Source: Xanthocytophaga flava
GTDB lineage: Bacteria > Bacteroidota > Bacteroidia > Cytophagales > 172606-1
Assembly: GCA_030068525.1 (NCBI GenBank)
Contig: JASJOS010000012.1
Location: forward strand, 186,001-250,000
Length of the DNA stretch: 64,000 nt
Direction: 5' to 3'
The notes under the pieces are model-generated. The model was not told the origin of the DNA. It made no database searches and saw only the letters and a program-made list of their open reading frames with translations. Position 1 is the first letter of the stretch. Each line of letters starts with the position of its first letter. A program made the position numbers and the translations under genes. This document shows positions 54,892 through 63,976 of this stretch, piece by piece.

Positions 54892-55497
54892 TCAATGCAT
54901 TATAGATAAAAGCACAAATAAAAAAAGTTCTGTCTTCCAATTTTCCTTAAGATGTTTAAAAGCAGATTGCAATAGGTTGGATACAGATTGTGAATTGATT
55001 CCCATAATTTCAGCGATTTCCTCACGGGTTAGTCCTTCAAAAAAACGAAGATAAATCACCTCTTTCTGACGCTTGGGGAGTTGCTCCAGATAATTCTTTA
55101 TCTCGTGAGCAAGCAATTGGGTTGTTTCTTCCTGAATCAATGAATCCTCAACAGAGAACTCCACTTCAAAAAATACATCAGAGGTGATTTCTTCTGTCAC
55201 AAAGTATCCTTTTTTAGTCATACCCCGATGCAGACGTCTGCGTAGTGCAGCCATCAGATAAGCCTTCACGGTCTGGACTTCACTTAGAAATTGTCTACGG
55301 TTCCAAAGATCCAAAAAGAGATCCTGGATGCAGTCCTTTACAAAAGCACCATCTTTACTAAATTTAGTACCGTAATGAAAAAGCTTACGAAAATGCATCT
55401 GCATTAATTGTTCCAATGCACCTTCATCCCCTCTGCGAAAGCAGTCCCAGAGTTCAGTATCATTTATCTTTTCCAATATATCTTTCGGCATTTTCAT
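54892..55497 (-). CDS. ECF RNA polymerase sigma factor
   Basis: A sigma-70 family ECF protein of about 201 residues, with region 2 (RKLFHYGTKFSKD...CIQDLFLDLWNRR) and region 4 (LPKRQKEVIYLRFFEGLTREEIAEIMGINSQSV). Paired with FecR, it should direct transcription of the susCD genes. The frame opens at 55518, but its first codons coincide with a TATATTTG promoter box, so the ATG at 55497 is the more plausible start. The C-terminus ends in a hydrophobic stretch (ELFLFVLLSIMH), odd for a sigma factor. Confidence 0.92.
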   Translation of the reverse strand: MKMPKDILEKINDTELWDCFRRGDEGALEQLMQMHFRKLFHYGTKFSKDGAFVKDCIQDLFLDLWNRRQFLSEVQTVKAYLMAALRRRLHRGMTKKGYFVTEEITSDVFFEVEFSVEDSLIQEETTQLLAHEIKNYLEQLPKRQKEVIYLRFFEGLTREEIAEIMGINSQSVSNLLQSAFKHLKENWKTELFLFVLLSIMH

Positions 55498-55505
55498 GGA
55501 TAAAA

Positions 55506-55513
55506 CAAATATA
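55506..55513 (-). promoter_or_regulatory. -7 element of the ECF sigma gene
   Basis: TATATTTG on the minus strand is an exact TAnnTTTG. The start of transcription would fall almost at the ATG at 55497, giving a leaderless or nearly leaderless message. No convincing -33 box. Confidence 0.4.
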
Positions 55514-55683
55514 TGCAATTATTCCAATAAAATATAGTAAAAAAAATATTTGATATACAAGGCTCTACCGGAAATCACGTAATAGCCTATGTATACTATC
55601 CAGCTTCTTTTTTACCAATATAATTATCTCTATAATCAACGATTCAGACACAAACAACTTATTAACAGATAATTACCCAACAC

Positions 55684-55728
55684 AAAAAAGACGAACCCAA
55701 GACAAGATTTGCCTTGGGTTCGTCTTTT
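55684..55728 (-). terminator. Intrinsic terminator of the helicase gene
   Basis: Perfect 16-bp stem AAAAGACGAACCCAAG / CTTGGGTTCGTCTTTT with an 11-base loop; T6 follows on the minus strand. It lies about 30 bases after the helicase stop. Confidence 0.92.
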
Positions 55729-55759
55729 AATCAGGTTTGGACTTTACTTATCAGTTCTT

Positions 55760-57046
55760 TTATGCGAACTTCTTTTTTCTAAAAAATTTCTTTCCGGTAT
55801 TATTATTTCCAGTGGTATTCTTTCCTGCCTGAGCAATGTTTCCGTTTCTAGAGTTAGTAGAAGAACGCTTTGAGATTGGAGCCTTTTCTTTAGAAACAGG
55901 AATAAAACCAGTCATCGGAAATGGGTGGTCTTTAACTTCCGGAACAGTTTTGCCAATAAGCTTATTAATGTCCTTCATATAAGTAATTTCCTCAGCATCA
56001 CAGAAGGATAATGCCATTCCACTAGCCCCGGCTCTTCCTGTACGACCAATACGATGAACATATGTTTCGGGCACATTGGGAATCTCAAAATTAATCACAT
56101 AGGCCAGTTCATCTACATCTATACCACGTGCAGCAATATCAGTGGCAACTAATACACGAATCTCCTTACTCTTGAAGTTAGTTAAAGCTCGCTGCCTTGC
56201 ATTCTGAGATTTATTTCCATGAATGGCCTCTGCTTTAATTCCTTTTTTAGTAAGCACTCGAACTACCTTATCAGCTCCATGTTTGGTTCGTGTAAATACC
56301 AGTACTGTCTCAATCTTTGGATCTTCCAGAACATGTACCAGTAAATCATTTTTCTTTTCCCGGTCTACTTTATATACTGCCTGCTGGATAGTCTCAGCAG
56401 TAGAAGAGACAGGAGTTACTTCTACTCTCGCAGGATTTTTGAGAATAGATCCAGCCAGACTTATAATGGCAGCAGGCATGGTTGCAGAGAAAAATAAGGA
56501 TTGTCTCTTTGCAGGTATAATACCCAATACTTTTTTCACATCATGCACAAATCCCATATCCAGCATCCGATCTGCTTCATCCAATACGAATATGCTGATA
56601 TGTTGTAGATTTATCAAACGCTGATTGACAAGATCAAGTAATCTGCCAGGTGTTGCAACTAAAATATCAACTCCTCTTTGTAAAGCATCTGTTTGAGACT
56701 TCTGTGAAACACCCCCAAAGATTACAGTGTGCTTTAAACTGGTATTTGCTCCATAGGCAGCAAAACTGTCTCCTATCTGAATGGCCAGTTCACGGGTAGG
56801 TGTAAGGATCAATGCTTTAATGCGTCGGGGTCCTTTGTCCTGCTCCTGCCGGTTAGCTAACAATTGTAAAATAGGAATGGCAAAAGCAGCTGTTTTGCCT
56901 GTACCTGTCTGTGCACAACCCAGTAAATCTTTTCCTTGAAGAATGAAGGGTATTGCTTGTGCCTGAATAGGCGTTGGCTTCGTATACCCTTCGGTCTCCA
57001 AAGCCTTTCTGATAGGTTCTATCAGATTGAGATTTTCAAATGACAT
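55760..57046 (-). CDS. DEAD-box RNA helicase (RhlE-like)
   Basis: A 428-residue ATP-dependent RNA helicase with all motifs: Q motif ([26 protein letters not shown]), I (AQTGTGKT), Ia (PTRELAIQI), II (DEAD), III (SAT), V ([10 protein letters not shown]) and VI ([10 protein letters not shown]). A basic, Asn-rich tail from about residue 390 ([11 protein letters not shown]...[10 protein letters not shown]) should bind RNA. RhlE-type enzymes help with ribosome assembly and RNA turnover, often at low temperature. It has a long structured leader. The symbol rhlE would be plausible but not certain. Confidence 0.92.
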   Translation of the reverse strand: MSFENLNLIEPIRKALETEGYTKPTPIQAQAIPFILQGKDLLGCAQTGTGKTAAFAIPILQLLANRQEQDKGPRRIKALILTPTRELAIQIGDSFAAYGANTSLKHTVIFGGVSQKSQTDALQRGVDILVATPGRLLDLVNQRLINLQHISIFVLDEADRMLDMGFVHDVKKVLGIIPAKRQSLFFSATMPAAIISLAGSILKNPARVEVTPVSSTAETIQQAVYKVDREKKNDLLVHVLEDPKIETVLVFTRTKHGADKVVRVLTKKGIKAEAIHGNKSQNARQRALTNFKSKEIRVLVATDIAARGIDVDELAYVINFEIPNVPETYVHRIGRTGRAGASGMALSFCDAEEITYMKDINKLIGKTVPEVKDHPFPMTGFIPVSKEKAPISKRSSTNSRNGNIAQAGKNTTGNNNTGKKFFRKKKFA

Positions 57047-57346
57047 AAAATGAGTTTAAGAAAAAAGTATGTCAATGTCTTGTTTAGATTGACATCTTAT
57101 CTATGATTTAGAATAATAAGGCGAAGTACGCCGTGATCTTCGGATTACTTGGGGAGTCTGAGTAAAATTCCCGGAAGGACAAAAGAGGGTACTGCTTTCC
57201 TTGTAACTATATTAATTGTAAAATAATTCATTTTCAATACAAAAAGCAAGAATTATTCGTAGACAGGGTTCTATGAATTGTAAAGTCTGCTGCTTTTCTT
57301 ATCATTTGCTAAATGTATACTCTTGCAAAACAGGAGGCTATCAACT
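57047..57346 (-). promoter_or_regulatory. Structured 5' region of the helicase gene
   Basis: This 300-base gap has no gene. On the helicase side it carries ATGTCAAT / ATTGACAT (57069-57095) 23 bases before the start codon and a small GGCG / CGCC hairpin (57121-57134). No TAnnTTTG box was found. Long leaders with hairpins occur in cold-inducible helicase genes, which is only a possibility here. Confidence 0.35.
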
Positions 57347-58435
57347 TTAGTTGGCAAAGATGGCATATACAGCAAACGAAGCCAGCCAGTGATCACCACC
57401 ATAATTACCAGAAGTTACATTAGGAAGTGCTGTTTTGAGAAAAGTTTCTGCGGTATGTTCAAAAAGTTGTTTATACTTATGCTTAGCAGGTAGACTCTTT
57501 GCGATTCCCTTCATACACCAGGCTCTGCTTAGACTCAAGCCATCCAGGTGTACAATCTGCATATCTGTACGATCACTCACTACAGGCATTTTCACTATAT
57601 TTTCAATACTACGTTTGTCATAGAAAGCATTCAACCAATTTGCAAACTCATTCTGTGATAAAACGCGTCGCATCAGATCTGCAATTTCCAGACTTGGAGA
57701 TAGGAAATCAGCGCCATCAGGTTCCAGATAAGCGGGAGTCTTTTCGTTAGTCAGATAGAAATTTTTGGCTTTAGCAATAACAGCCTGTTCAAAAGAAGTA
57801 TTTTTTGTAGTTCTTGCCCAATCTAAGGCAAATACCAACCCGAAAGCAGTATTGGGATGGACTCCAGTACGGTTTGGATAAGTCTGCTTAGGTAAAAAGT
57901 CTGTCCAGAGCTTTAGAATTATTTGTGTTAATGGCTGTAGATTCTGATGCCATTGTTTTGCCTGAGGTGTATCCCATGTATAAAGTTCTTCATCCAGTTT
58001 AAGTAACCAGGCCCAACCATAGGTACGTTCAAATGACTTAGTAGTTTTATATTTAGTAAAATAGTCTGCTTCTATTTTGATTTTCGCCGGATCAAATGAT
58101 GTATTCAGGATCTGTGTAATCTGATCTTTTTCTGGCAATTGAGGATATAGTTTGAGCAATTTGACCAACATCCAGTGGCCATGTACACTGGAGTGCCAAT
58201 CCAGACAGCCATAAAATGAGGGATGAAGTTCACTTGGTAGTAAACGATGATCTTCCGGTGCATCAGAGGAATGTCCTGTCTTATTCGGAAATTCCTGATG
58301 GATACAATGGATCGGCAATGCGGCTAGTCGACTGGCAATTTCAGGAGTGAACAATGATGATTGTGCAGAAGAATACGTTATCTGTAAAAGAAACAATAAT
58401 CCGAAGAACCCGGCTTTCACTAGTGAATAGTTCAT
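57347..58435 (-). CDS. DUF2891 family secreted protein
   Basis: A 362-residue protein with a signal peptide (MNYSLVKAGFF...QITYSSAQ). It shows the DUF2891 pattern: CIHQEFPNKTGH, HPSFYGCLDWHSSVHGHWMLVKLL, FERTYGWAWLLKLDEEL, HPNTAFGLVFALDWAR and YLEPDGADFLSPSLEIADLM, with many His and aromatic residues, as in an alpha/alpha-barrel hydrolase. No catalytic function is established. The frame opens at 58483 and overlaps trmB by 8 bases, but the Met at 58435 gives a proper signal peptide. Confidence 0.85.
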   Translation of the reverse strand: MNYSLVKAGFFGLLFLLQITYSSAQSSLFTPEIASRLAALPIHCIHQEFPNKTGHSSDAPEDHRLLPSELHPSFYGCLDWHSSVHGHWMLVKLLKLYPQLPEKDQITQILNTSFDPAKIKIEADYFTKYKTTKSFERTYGWAWLLKLDEELYTWDTPQAKQWHQNLQPLTQIILKLWTDFLPKQTYPNRTGVHPNTAFGLVFALDWARTTKNTSFEQAVIAKAKNFYLTNEKTPAYLEPDGADFLSPSLEIADLMRRVLSQNEFANWLNAFYDKRSIENIVKMPVVSDRTDMQIVHLDGLSLSRAWCMKGIAKSLPAKHKYKQLFEHTAETFLKTALPNVTSGNYGGDHWLASFAVYAIFAN

Positions 58436-58475
58436 TGAACGTAGTATGTGGTAAAGTACAAACGCAATATACGAA

Positions 58476-59132
58476 TCAGGCAAATCTGAACTGCAGGTAG
58501 TTTACAGTAAATCCCTTTCCTGTAAAAATACCTTCATAATGTGTTTTTATACCATGATGCAATGCCAACAAATCGGAATGATATAAGTCAGTTGTATACT
58601 GCAGATCTTTTACTGGTACCTGTTGCAGTATTTCCATTGTGTATTCAAATAACAAGGGACTGTCTGTTTTTAAGTGAACCAATCCATCCGGAGGAAGCAG
58701 GCGTTTGTACATTTCCAGATAACGGGGATGTGTGAGGCGACGCTTATCATCACTTTTGCGTGGACGAGGATCAGGATGGACAATCCAGATTTCACTTACT
58801 TCCTTAGGAGCAAAAAACTTTTCCAGCCAGTCAATGGGTGTACGTAAAAAGGCTGCATTACCTAATCCTTGAGCAAGAGCAGCACTGCTCCCTCTCCACA
58901 ACCGATCACCTTTGACATCTATACCAATAAAATTGCGATCAGGATATACAGCTGCCAGTCCGGTAGTGTATTCACCACGACCACAGGCTAGTTCTAATGT
59001 GATGGGATTGGAATTATGAAAATGAGATGTATTCCAATTACCTTTTGAGTTATCATACAATGGTTTACCTTCTTCAATGATATTTTCCCGAAGTTTGTTT
59101 TCTTCAAACCGGGCAAGCTTTCTACGGGCCAT
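58476..59132 (-). CDS. trmB: tRNA (guanine-N7)-methyltransferase
   Basis: SAM-dependent class I methyltransferase of 218 residues that makes m7G46 in tRNA. LELACGRGEYTTGLA is the SAM-binding loop; FIGIDVKGDRLW, EIWIVHPDPRPRKSDDKRRLTHPRYL and LKTDSPLLFEYT are typical TrmB motifs. The FPDP of other species reads HPDP here. It starts at the Met of MARRKLARFEENK, whose Arg/Lys-rich N-terminus is usual in Bacteroidota TrmB. It lies 113 bases downstream of folC on the same strand, separated by a terminator. Confidence 0.94.
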   Translation of the reverse strand: MARRKLARFEENKLRENIIEEGKPLYDNSKGNWNTSHFHNSNPITLELACGRGEYTTGLAAVYPDRNFIGIDVKGDRLWRGSSAALAQGLGNAAFLRTPIDWLEKFFAPKEVSEIWIVHPDPRPRKSDDKRRLTHPRYLEMYKRLLPPDGLVHLKTDSPLLFEYTMEILQQVPVKDLQYTTDLYHSDLLALHHGIKTHYEGIFTGKGFTVNYLQFRFA

Positions 59133-59201
59133 ACTTTACTTTTGAATTTAACTACGTCACTCTGATGTTTTCGGCTGCGAATTTCGGATTAAATTCCGAA
59201 T

Positions 59202-59229
59202 AAAAATAGCCAACTTTTAAACTGGCTAT
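59202..59229 (-). terminator. Intrinsic terminator after folC
   Basis: ATAGCCA / TGGCTAT stem with a 10-base loop; on the minus strand it is followed by T5. It lies 17 bases after the folC stop. Confidence 0.7.
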
Positions 59230-59245
59230 AACTCAGCTCCTTTTC

Positions 59246-60535
59246 TTACAACTCTTTTAACTCTGCTACCACAAATGTACTTCCTCCTACAAAGATCACG
59301 TCATTAGTGGATGCTCTGTGTCTGGCTTCTGCCAATGCATCATTTACATCAGGGATCACTATACCTTTTAACTCATGCATTTCCCCTTTTTGAGCCAGTA
59401 GTTCTGCATCCATAGCTCTTGGCAAATGGGCCTGACAGAAATAATAGAATGCATCCTGTGGCAATAACTTCAATACTTTTTCAGGGTCTTTGTCATTGAC
59501 AACTCCCATCACAATATGTAATTTCTCATAAGAAAGTCGTTTCAGTTGTTCCACAATGAAACGGATCCCCCCTTCATTATGTCCGGTATCACAAATAGTT
59601 AATGGTTTTTCTCCCAATACCTGCCAGCGGCCTTTCAGACCTGTCAGTTGTACAGTATCAGCTATCCCCTGCTGGATATGGGAATCTTCTATCTTCCATC
59701 CTTTTTGTTGCAAAATTCGAACTGTCTGAATAACTCCGGTTACATTCATCAACTGATAATCACCCAATAATGCCAATTGTAGGGTCAAGGTATGTATACC
59801 ATCTTCCCATACAGTAACAGAACGTCTATCTGTCAGAAAAGTCTTGTGTTGAGTATCTATGTGACTGGAAGCAAAATACAAAGGTGCCTGCTCCTGTTTT
59901 GCTTTATTTACAAATACATGTTCTATATCTGGCTGATACTCACTAATTACAACAGGAGTATTCTCTTTAATGATTCCAGCTTTTTCACCTGCAATCTTTT
60001 CTAAAGTATCCCCAAGAATATCTGTATGATCCCAGCTAATATTGGTAATCAGGGAAACTTCAGGCTGGATTACATTGGTTGAATCTAACCTTCCTCCTAA
60101 TCCCACTTCAATCACAGCAATGTCTACTTCTTCCTGAGTAAAATAGTCAAATGCCATCCCGACAGTCAATTCAAAAAAGGATGGCTGAACTTCTTCTATA
60201 AAAGCTTTATTTGCTTCCACAAACTCCACAACCTTCTGTTCAGGCATCTCTTCGCCGTTGACTCGTATTCGTTCTGTGAATGATTTCAGATGTGGAGAGG
60301 TATACAATCCAGTTTTGTATCCTGCAGATTGAAGGATAGCAGCCAACATATGGGATGAACTACCTTTTCCATTTGTTCCGGCGATATGGATAGACTTAAA
60401 TTTACGTTCCGGATTGCCCAAATGCTTGCATAAAGCTAGAGTATTGTTCAAATCTGCTTTATACGCCGCTTTACCAATTCGATGAAAAACAGGTAATCGG
60501 CTATAGAGATATTCAATTGTTTGCTGGTAAGTCAT
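59246..60535 (-). CDS. folC: Folylpolyglutamate synthase / dihydrofolate synthase
   Basis: A 429-residue Mur-ligase-like enzyme that adds glutamates to folate, and often makes dihydrofolate. IAGTNGKGSSSHMLAAIL is the P-loop, LYTSPHLKSFTERIRVNG the FolC signature, EVGLGGRLDSTNV the second nucleotide motif, and CDTGHNEGGIRF is in the C-terminal ligase domain. Length is normal. It precedes trmB on the minus strand, with holA 71 bases further upstream, and could share a transcript with holA. Confidence 0.95.
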   Translation of the reverse strand: MTYQQTIEYLYSRLPVFHRIGKAAYKADLNNTLALCKHLGNPERKFKSIHIAGTNGKGSSSHMLAAILQSAGYKTGLYTSPHLKSFTERIRVNGEEMPEQKVVEFVEANKAFIEEVQPSFFELTVGMAFDYFTQEEVDIAVIEVGLGGRLDSTNVIQPEVSLITNISWDHTDILGDTLEKIAGEKAGIIKENTPVVISEYQPDIEHVFVNKAKQEQAPLYFASSHIDTQHKTFLTDRRSVTVWEDGIHTLTLQLALLGDYQLMNVTGVIQTVRILQQKGWKIEDSHIQQGIADTVQLTGLKGRWQVLGEKPLTICDTGHNEGGIRFIVEQLKRLSYEKLHIVMGVVNDKDPEKVLKLLPQDAFYYFCQAHLPRAMDAELLAQKGEMHELKGIVIPDVNDALAEARHRASTNDVIFVGGSTFVVAELKEL

Positions 60536-60606
60536 TGAAAATACAACTTGTAAACCTTGGTTCTTTTTACATGCTGGAAGCTAGCTATCTCAATTCTGTT
60601 ATGGCA

Positions 60607-61629
60607 TTAATGTAAAATCTTAAATACAAGTTCACGCAGAATATCTCCGTCTGATATTTGTCCAGCTTCAACTCCTTTGCATTGAAGATCTGCTTCGCGA
60701 AGGTAATGAATGATATGCATGGCTTTTCGTAAAGGGTAATTGCGAATTGCAGTCAGATAATCTTTCGCAAAATAAGGATTCACACCTACAGCCGCTGCAA
60801 TACCCGCCTCACTACGATCAGCAGAGGCATGGGCTAACAATACTTTGCTAAAAAAGCCAAACAATGTAGCTACTACCATGATTGCCGGATTACTTTTGGG
60901 ATTAGACTCAAAATAATGAATGATCTGATTAGCTCTGAGAACATTCCGTTGGATCAACGCAGTCTGCAGCTCAAATACATTGTATTCTTTGCTAATCCCT
61001 ACATATTTCTGTATATGATCAGGAGTAATTTCTGACTTAGCCGGAATATTCAGAATAAGTTTGTCAATCTCATTACTCAGACGACTCAGATCATTGCCTA
61101 TATAATCAGCCAATAGTTGTGCAGCAGGAGGTTGTATGCGATATTCTTTGTCTTTTACATAAAAAATAACCCAGTCGGGTAATTTATTGTCATACATTTT
61201 CTTGGCATCCACCAGGACAGCATTTTTGTCCAGCGTTTTGGCAAGTCCCTTACGTCCATCCAACGTCTTATGCTTATGTGCCAATACAAGAATGGTTGAT
61301 GGTACAGGATTCTGCACATAACTTTCCAGCAGCTTCTGGCCCTCTTCACGTTGCAAATCGCTTACCTCCTGAGCTTCCTTCACAATAACTACCTGACGTT
61401 CAGCCATCATTGGAAAGCGACGAGCCTGAGTGACAATTGTACCGACATTTACGTCCTTTCCATAACACACAATCTGGTTAAACCCTTTGTCATGCTCAGG
61501 CAGGGCATGCTGTTCAATAAAGTCGCTGATCAGATCTATGTAATAGGGTTCGTCTCCCTGGAGAAAATAAACAGGAGCAAATTCACGTTTTTTTAGCTTT
61601 TCCAGAACGGCTTCAGGGCGATGGGGCAT
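60607..61629 (-). CDS. holA: DNA polymerase III subunit delta
   Basis: The clamp-loader delta subunit, 340 residues, which opens the sliding clamp at the replication fork. APVYFLQGDEPYYIDLISDFIE is the N-terminal signature and is followed by ARRFPMMAERQVVIVKEAQ. The central GNDLSRLSNEIDKL and the C-terminal NPYFAKDYLTAIRNYPLRK are typical. The start is the ATG at 61629, where the family's KLKKREFAPVYFL begins after about 10 residues. It is divergent from the plus-strand gene at 61747. Confidence 0.93.
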   Translation of the reverse strand: MPHRPEAVLEKLKKREFAPVYFLQGDEPYYIDLISDFIEQHALPEHDKGFNQIVCYGKDVNVGTIVTQARRFPMMAERQVVIVKEAQEVSDLQREEGQKLLESYVQNPVPSTILVLAHKHKTLDGRKGLAKTLDKNAVLVDAKKMYDNKLPDWVIFYVKDKEYRIQPPAAQLLADYIGNDLSRLSNEIDKLILNIPAKSEITPDHIQKYVGISKEYNVFELQTALIQRNVLRANQIIHYFESNPKSNPAIMVVATLFGFFSKVLLAHASADRSEAGIAAAVGVNPYFAKDYLTAIRNYPLRKAMHIIHYLREADLQCKGVEAGQISDGDILRELVFKILH

Positions 61630-61716
61630 GTCTTTATCTACAGATGTCTAACAATTGGGTGCAAAGGTGCGAACGAAAAACAGGATCTCAAAATGATGTT
61701 CATCGGATTAAGCAGA

Positions 61717-61724
61717 TATATTTG
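61717..61724 (+). promoter_or_regulatory. -7 element of the gene at 61747
   Basis: TATATTTG, an exact TAnnTTTG, places the start of transcription about 16 bases before the ATG at 61747. It supports that start over longer frames from 61621 or 61693. A -33 box is not clear. Confidence 0.55.
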
Positions 61725-61746
61725 TGACTGTCTTATCCTCAATACA

Positions 61747-62310
61747 ATGAACACTCAAGAGTTTTCTGATCAAATCTATTCTTTCCCAAACCGATATACA
61801 AATCGGAATTTGGAAGAATATCTGAGAGTATTATATGCTTTAGTCATGGGTCACTCACATATGCAGCCTAATGCTTTTCTTTTTCTCAAGCTATTGGAAG
61901 AAGCATTTACAGCAACCGCAAGTGATATGAATATGCAATGGCTGGAATATGAAAATGCTCCAGATGCCAACATTTTAAGCCATAAATTTACCAACCCACT
62001 AATTCGTACAAACATTGATAAATCTGTACAAACAGAACTCACTAACTTTGAATACCTGATAGCTGTTTTGACATTTCAGATAGCAGAGTTATATAGGATG
62101 AGAGATAAAGAGTTAAAGAATGAACTTCGCTACTTTGGTATAACCTCTGAATCAGGAAATGTATGGTATAACTTTGATCCATTTACAAATCTGCAATGTG
62201 GTATTGATTGTTACATCGATAATCTGGAAGAAGAACCATCCACAACTGAAATTCCAACTGACTGGGCATTTGTAGGGCAATTGTTGGAATTTGGAAGAAT
62301 TTATGAATGA
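61747..62310 (+). CDS. Hypothetical protein, 187 residues
   Basis: A soluble, mostly helical protein I do not recognise. The N-terminus reads MNTQEFSDQIYSFPNRYTNR and the middle SHMQPNAFLFLKLLEEAFTA and NFEYLIAVLTFQIAELYRM; the acidic tail DNLEEEPSTTEIPTDWAFVGQLLEFGRIYE is notable. It is transcribed together with the P-loop kinase-like gene 16 bases downstream. No catalytic motif can be seen. A longer frame from 61621 would overlap holA and its own promoter. Confidence 0.6.
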   Translation: MNTQEFSDQIYSFPNRYTNRNLEEYLRVLYALVMGHSHMQPNAFLFLKLLEEAFTATASDMNMQWLEYENAPDANILSHKFTNPLIRTNIDKSVQTELTNFEYLIAVLTFQIAELYRMRDKELKNELRYFGITSESGNVWYNFDPFTNLQCGIDCYIDNLEEEPSTTEIPTDWAFVGQLLEFGRIYE

Positions 62311-62326
62311 ATCCTTATAAAGTTTT

Positions 62327-62881
62327 ATGAAAATACATCTGTTCGGAGCTTCTGGCTCAGGAGTCACCACATTAGGTAAACGCCTGGCAGAAACTCTTCA
62401 TTCAACCTATTTTGATAGTGATTATTATTACTGGGAGCCATCAGAACCACCTTTTACAATTCGAAGAAACCCCGAAATCCGCAATCGTATGGTAAAAGAG
62501 AGTCTTGCTAATCATTCACATTGGATACTTGGTGGCTCAGTGATAAGTTGGGGAGAAGAATGGTTGTCAGCCTTTGATTTAGCAGTCTTCTTGTGGCTTC
62601 CGCATGCACTGCGTATGCAGCGATTAAAAGACAGAGAGTTTATTCGGTATGGAGAGGTTATCTATTCGGACCCTACTCGCAATAAACAATACAATGATTT
62701 TATTGCATGGGCAGCTGGTTATGATGACCAAAATGCCAGAGGACGAACCTTACTAGCCCATGAAACATGGATACAGAAACTAACCTGCCCGATACTGGAA
62801 TTACGAGGAGACCTGACAGTTGCAGAAAGAGAACAAAAAGTATTGGAGCAGCTAAATTACCTGTCAGAGAAATCAAAATAA
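62327..62881 (+). CDS. P-loop NTPase, adenylate-kinase-like, with altered Walker A
   Basis: A 184-residue protein with GASGSGVTTLGKRLA at its N-terminus, in which the usual invariant Lys of GxxxxGKT is Val. FDSDYYYW, WILGGSVISWG and FLWLPHALRMQRLKDREFIRYG follow, and the tail carries a helix like the lid of small-molecule kinases. GVTT variants of this motif are found in related P-loop proteins, so this is probably a family trait, not damage. Substrate unknown; shikimate- or nucleotide-kinase-like activity is only an analogy. Confidence 0.7.
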   Translation: MKIHLFGASGSGVTTLGKRLAETLHSTYFDSDYYYWEPSEPPFTIRRNPEIRNRMVKESLANHSHWILGGSVISWGEEWLSAFDLAVFLWLPHALRMQRLKDREFIRYGEVIYSDPTRNKQYNDFIAWAAGYDDQNARGRTLLAHETWIQKLTCPILELRGDLTVAEREQKVLEQLNYLSEKSK

Positions 62882-62891
62882 TCAATTAGGC

Positions 62892-62932
62892 AATTATATC
62901 AGAACTCAATAGAATTGAGTTCTGATATAATT
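62892..62932. terminator. Bidirectional terminator with a 19-bp perfect stem
   Basis: AATTATATCAGAACTCAAT and its exact reverse complement are separated by only AGA. It stands between the P-loop gene and clpP, which converge. Confidence 0.85.
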
Positions 62933-62939
62933 CTTAAGC

Positions 62940-63644
62940 TCATGACACAGAACGTTGCAAGACTTCATCAATAAATCCGTAAGTTCTGGCTTCATCTGCC
63001 CGCATCCAATAATCGCGATCTGCATTCAGTTCTATTTCCTCTTCCGTACGACCACTATGTTGGGCCATAATACCATATAGTTCTTTTCGCAGAATCACAA
63101 TCTGACGGGCTGATATCTCAATATCCACAGATTGACCCTGCGCTCCACCGGATGGCTGGTGAATCATTACTCTGGCATGAGGTAAAGCAGATCGTTTGCC
63201 TGCAGCACCACCACACAGAAGAACAGCACCAAAGGAAGCAGCCATGCTGGTACAGATAGTTGCTACATCTGGTCGGATGTACTGCATGGTGTCATAGATT
63301 CCCAAGCCTGCATATACAGAACCACCTGGGCTATTGATATATAATGTAATATCCTTCTTAGGATCAACAGATTCCAGAAATAACAGCTGAGCTATAATTA
63401 TATTAGCAATGTTGTCATCTACCCCTGTTCCCAGAAATACAATCCGGTCAGCCATAAGACGCGAAAAGACATCCACTTCCCGAAAGTTCATCGGTCGTTC
63501 CTCAATAACAGAACGGGTCATATTCTCAACCGAATGAAGGTTTTCTACATGATTCAGATACCGGTCTACAGTCAAACCATTCAGGTTTTGTCCGTACACA
63601 GCAAACCTACGGAACTCACTTTTGCTAAGTTCAGAGAAATACAT
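62940..63644 (-). CDS. clpP: ATP-dependent Clp protease proteolytic subunit
   Basis: Serine protease barrel subunit of 234 residues that degrades proteins with ClpX or ClpA/C. Ser137 in [10 protein letters not shown], His162 in VMIHQPSGG and Asp211 in NADRDYWM form the triad. [20 protein letters not shown] is the conserved handle region. An N-terminal extension of about 45 residues precedes the usual start at [13 protein letters not shown], as often annotated in Bacteroidota. A TATGTTTG box lies upstream. Trigger factor and clpX genes, commonly next to clpP, are not in this window. Confidence 0.96.
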   Translation of the reverse strand: MYFSELSKSEFRRFAVYGQNLNGLTVDRYLNHVENLHSVENMTRSVIEERPMNFREVDVFSRLMADRIVFLGTGVDDNIANIIIAQLLFLESVDPKKDITLYINSPGGSVYAGLGIYDTMQYIRPDVATICTSMAASFGAVLLCGGAAGKRSALPHARVMIHQPSGGAQGQSVDIEISARQIVILRKELYGIMAQHSGRTEEEIELNADRDYWMRADEARTYGFIDEVLQRSVS

Positions 63645-63719
63645 AAAACAATGTTTAGAGATAAAATAAAGTGTGGGTAATAAAATATGTGATCTTACCT
63701 TTCACTCTATGCCTGTGCA

Positions 63720-63727
63720 CAAACATA
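63720..63727 (-). promoter_or_regulatory. -7 element of clpP
   Basis: TATGTTTG on the minus strand fits TAnnTTTG. The leader would be about 69 bases. No clear -33 box. Confidence 0.42.
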
Positions 63728-63757
63728 GAAGCAATTACTAAGGTATTTTAGGGTAGT

Positions 63758-63976
63758 TTATCCGAATAATCGGGAATGAATGGACTCAAGTTCATTGCGA
63801 AGTTGCTGACGTCCAGCTAATCGCAAGGCCTTATAGGCAGTTTTCTGAGCAATCAGTTTATGTTGCCAGATTTTATCCCATAATAACCGGATAGAAATAT
63901 TCTGCTGCTGATCTTCTGTCAGCTTTTCCTGCACATATTCTTCCAGTAGCTTTACTTCTTCCAGTTCTGGCCGCAT
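63758..63976 (-). CDS. Short hypothetical protein, 72 residues
   Basis: A complete, highly helical and charged ORF (MRPELEEVKLLEEYVQEKL to HSRLFG) with no membrane segment. Rich in Leu, Glu, Gln and Lys, it resembles short coiled-coil proteins or small anti-sigma-type partners found by regulatory genes. I recognise no family. It lies 113 bases before clpP on the same strand, and the window ends just upstream of it, so its context is incomplete. Confidence 0.5.
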   Translation of the reverse strand: MRPELEEVKLLEEYVQEKLTEDQQQNISIRLLWDKIWQHKLIAQKTAYKALRLAGRQQLRNELESIHSRLFG

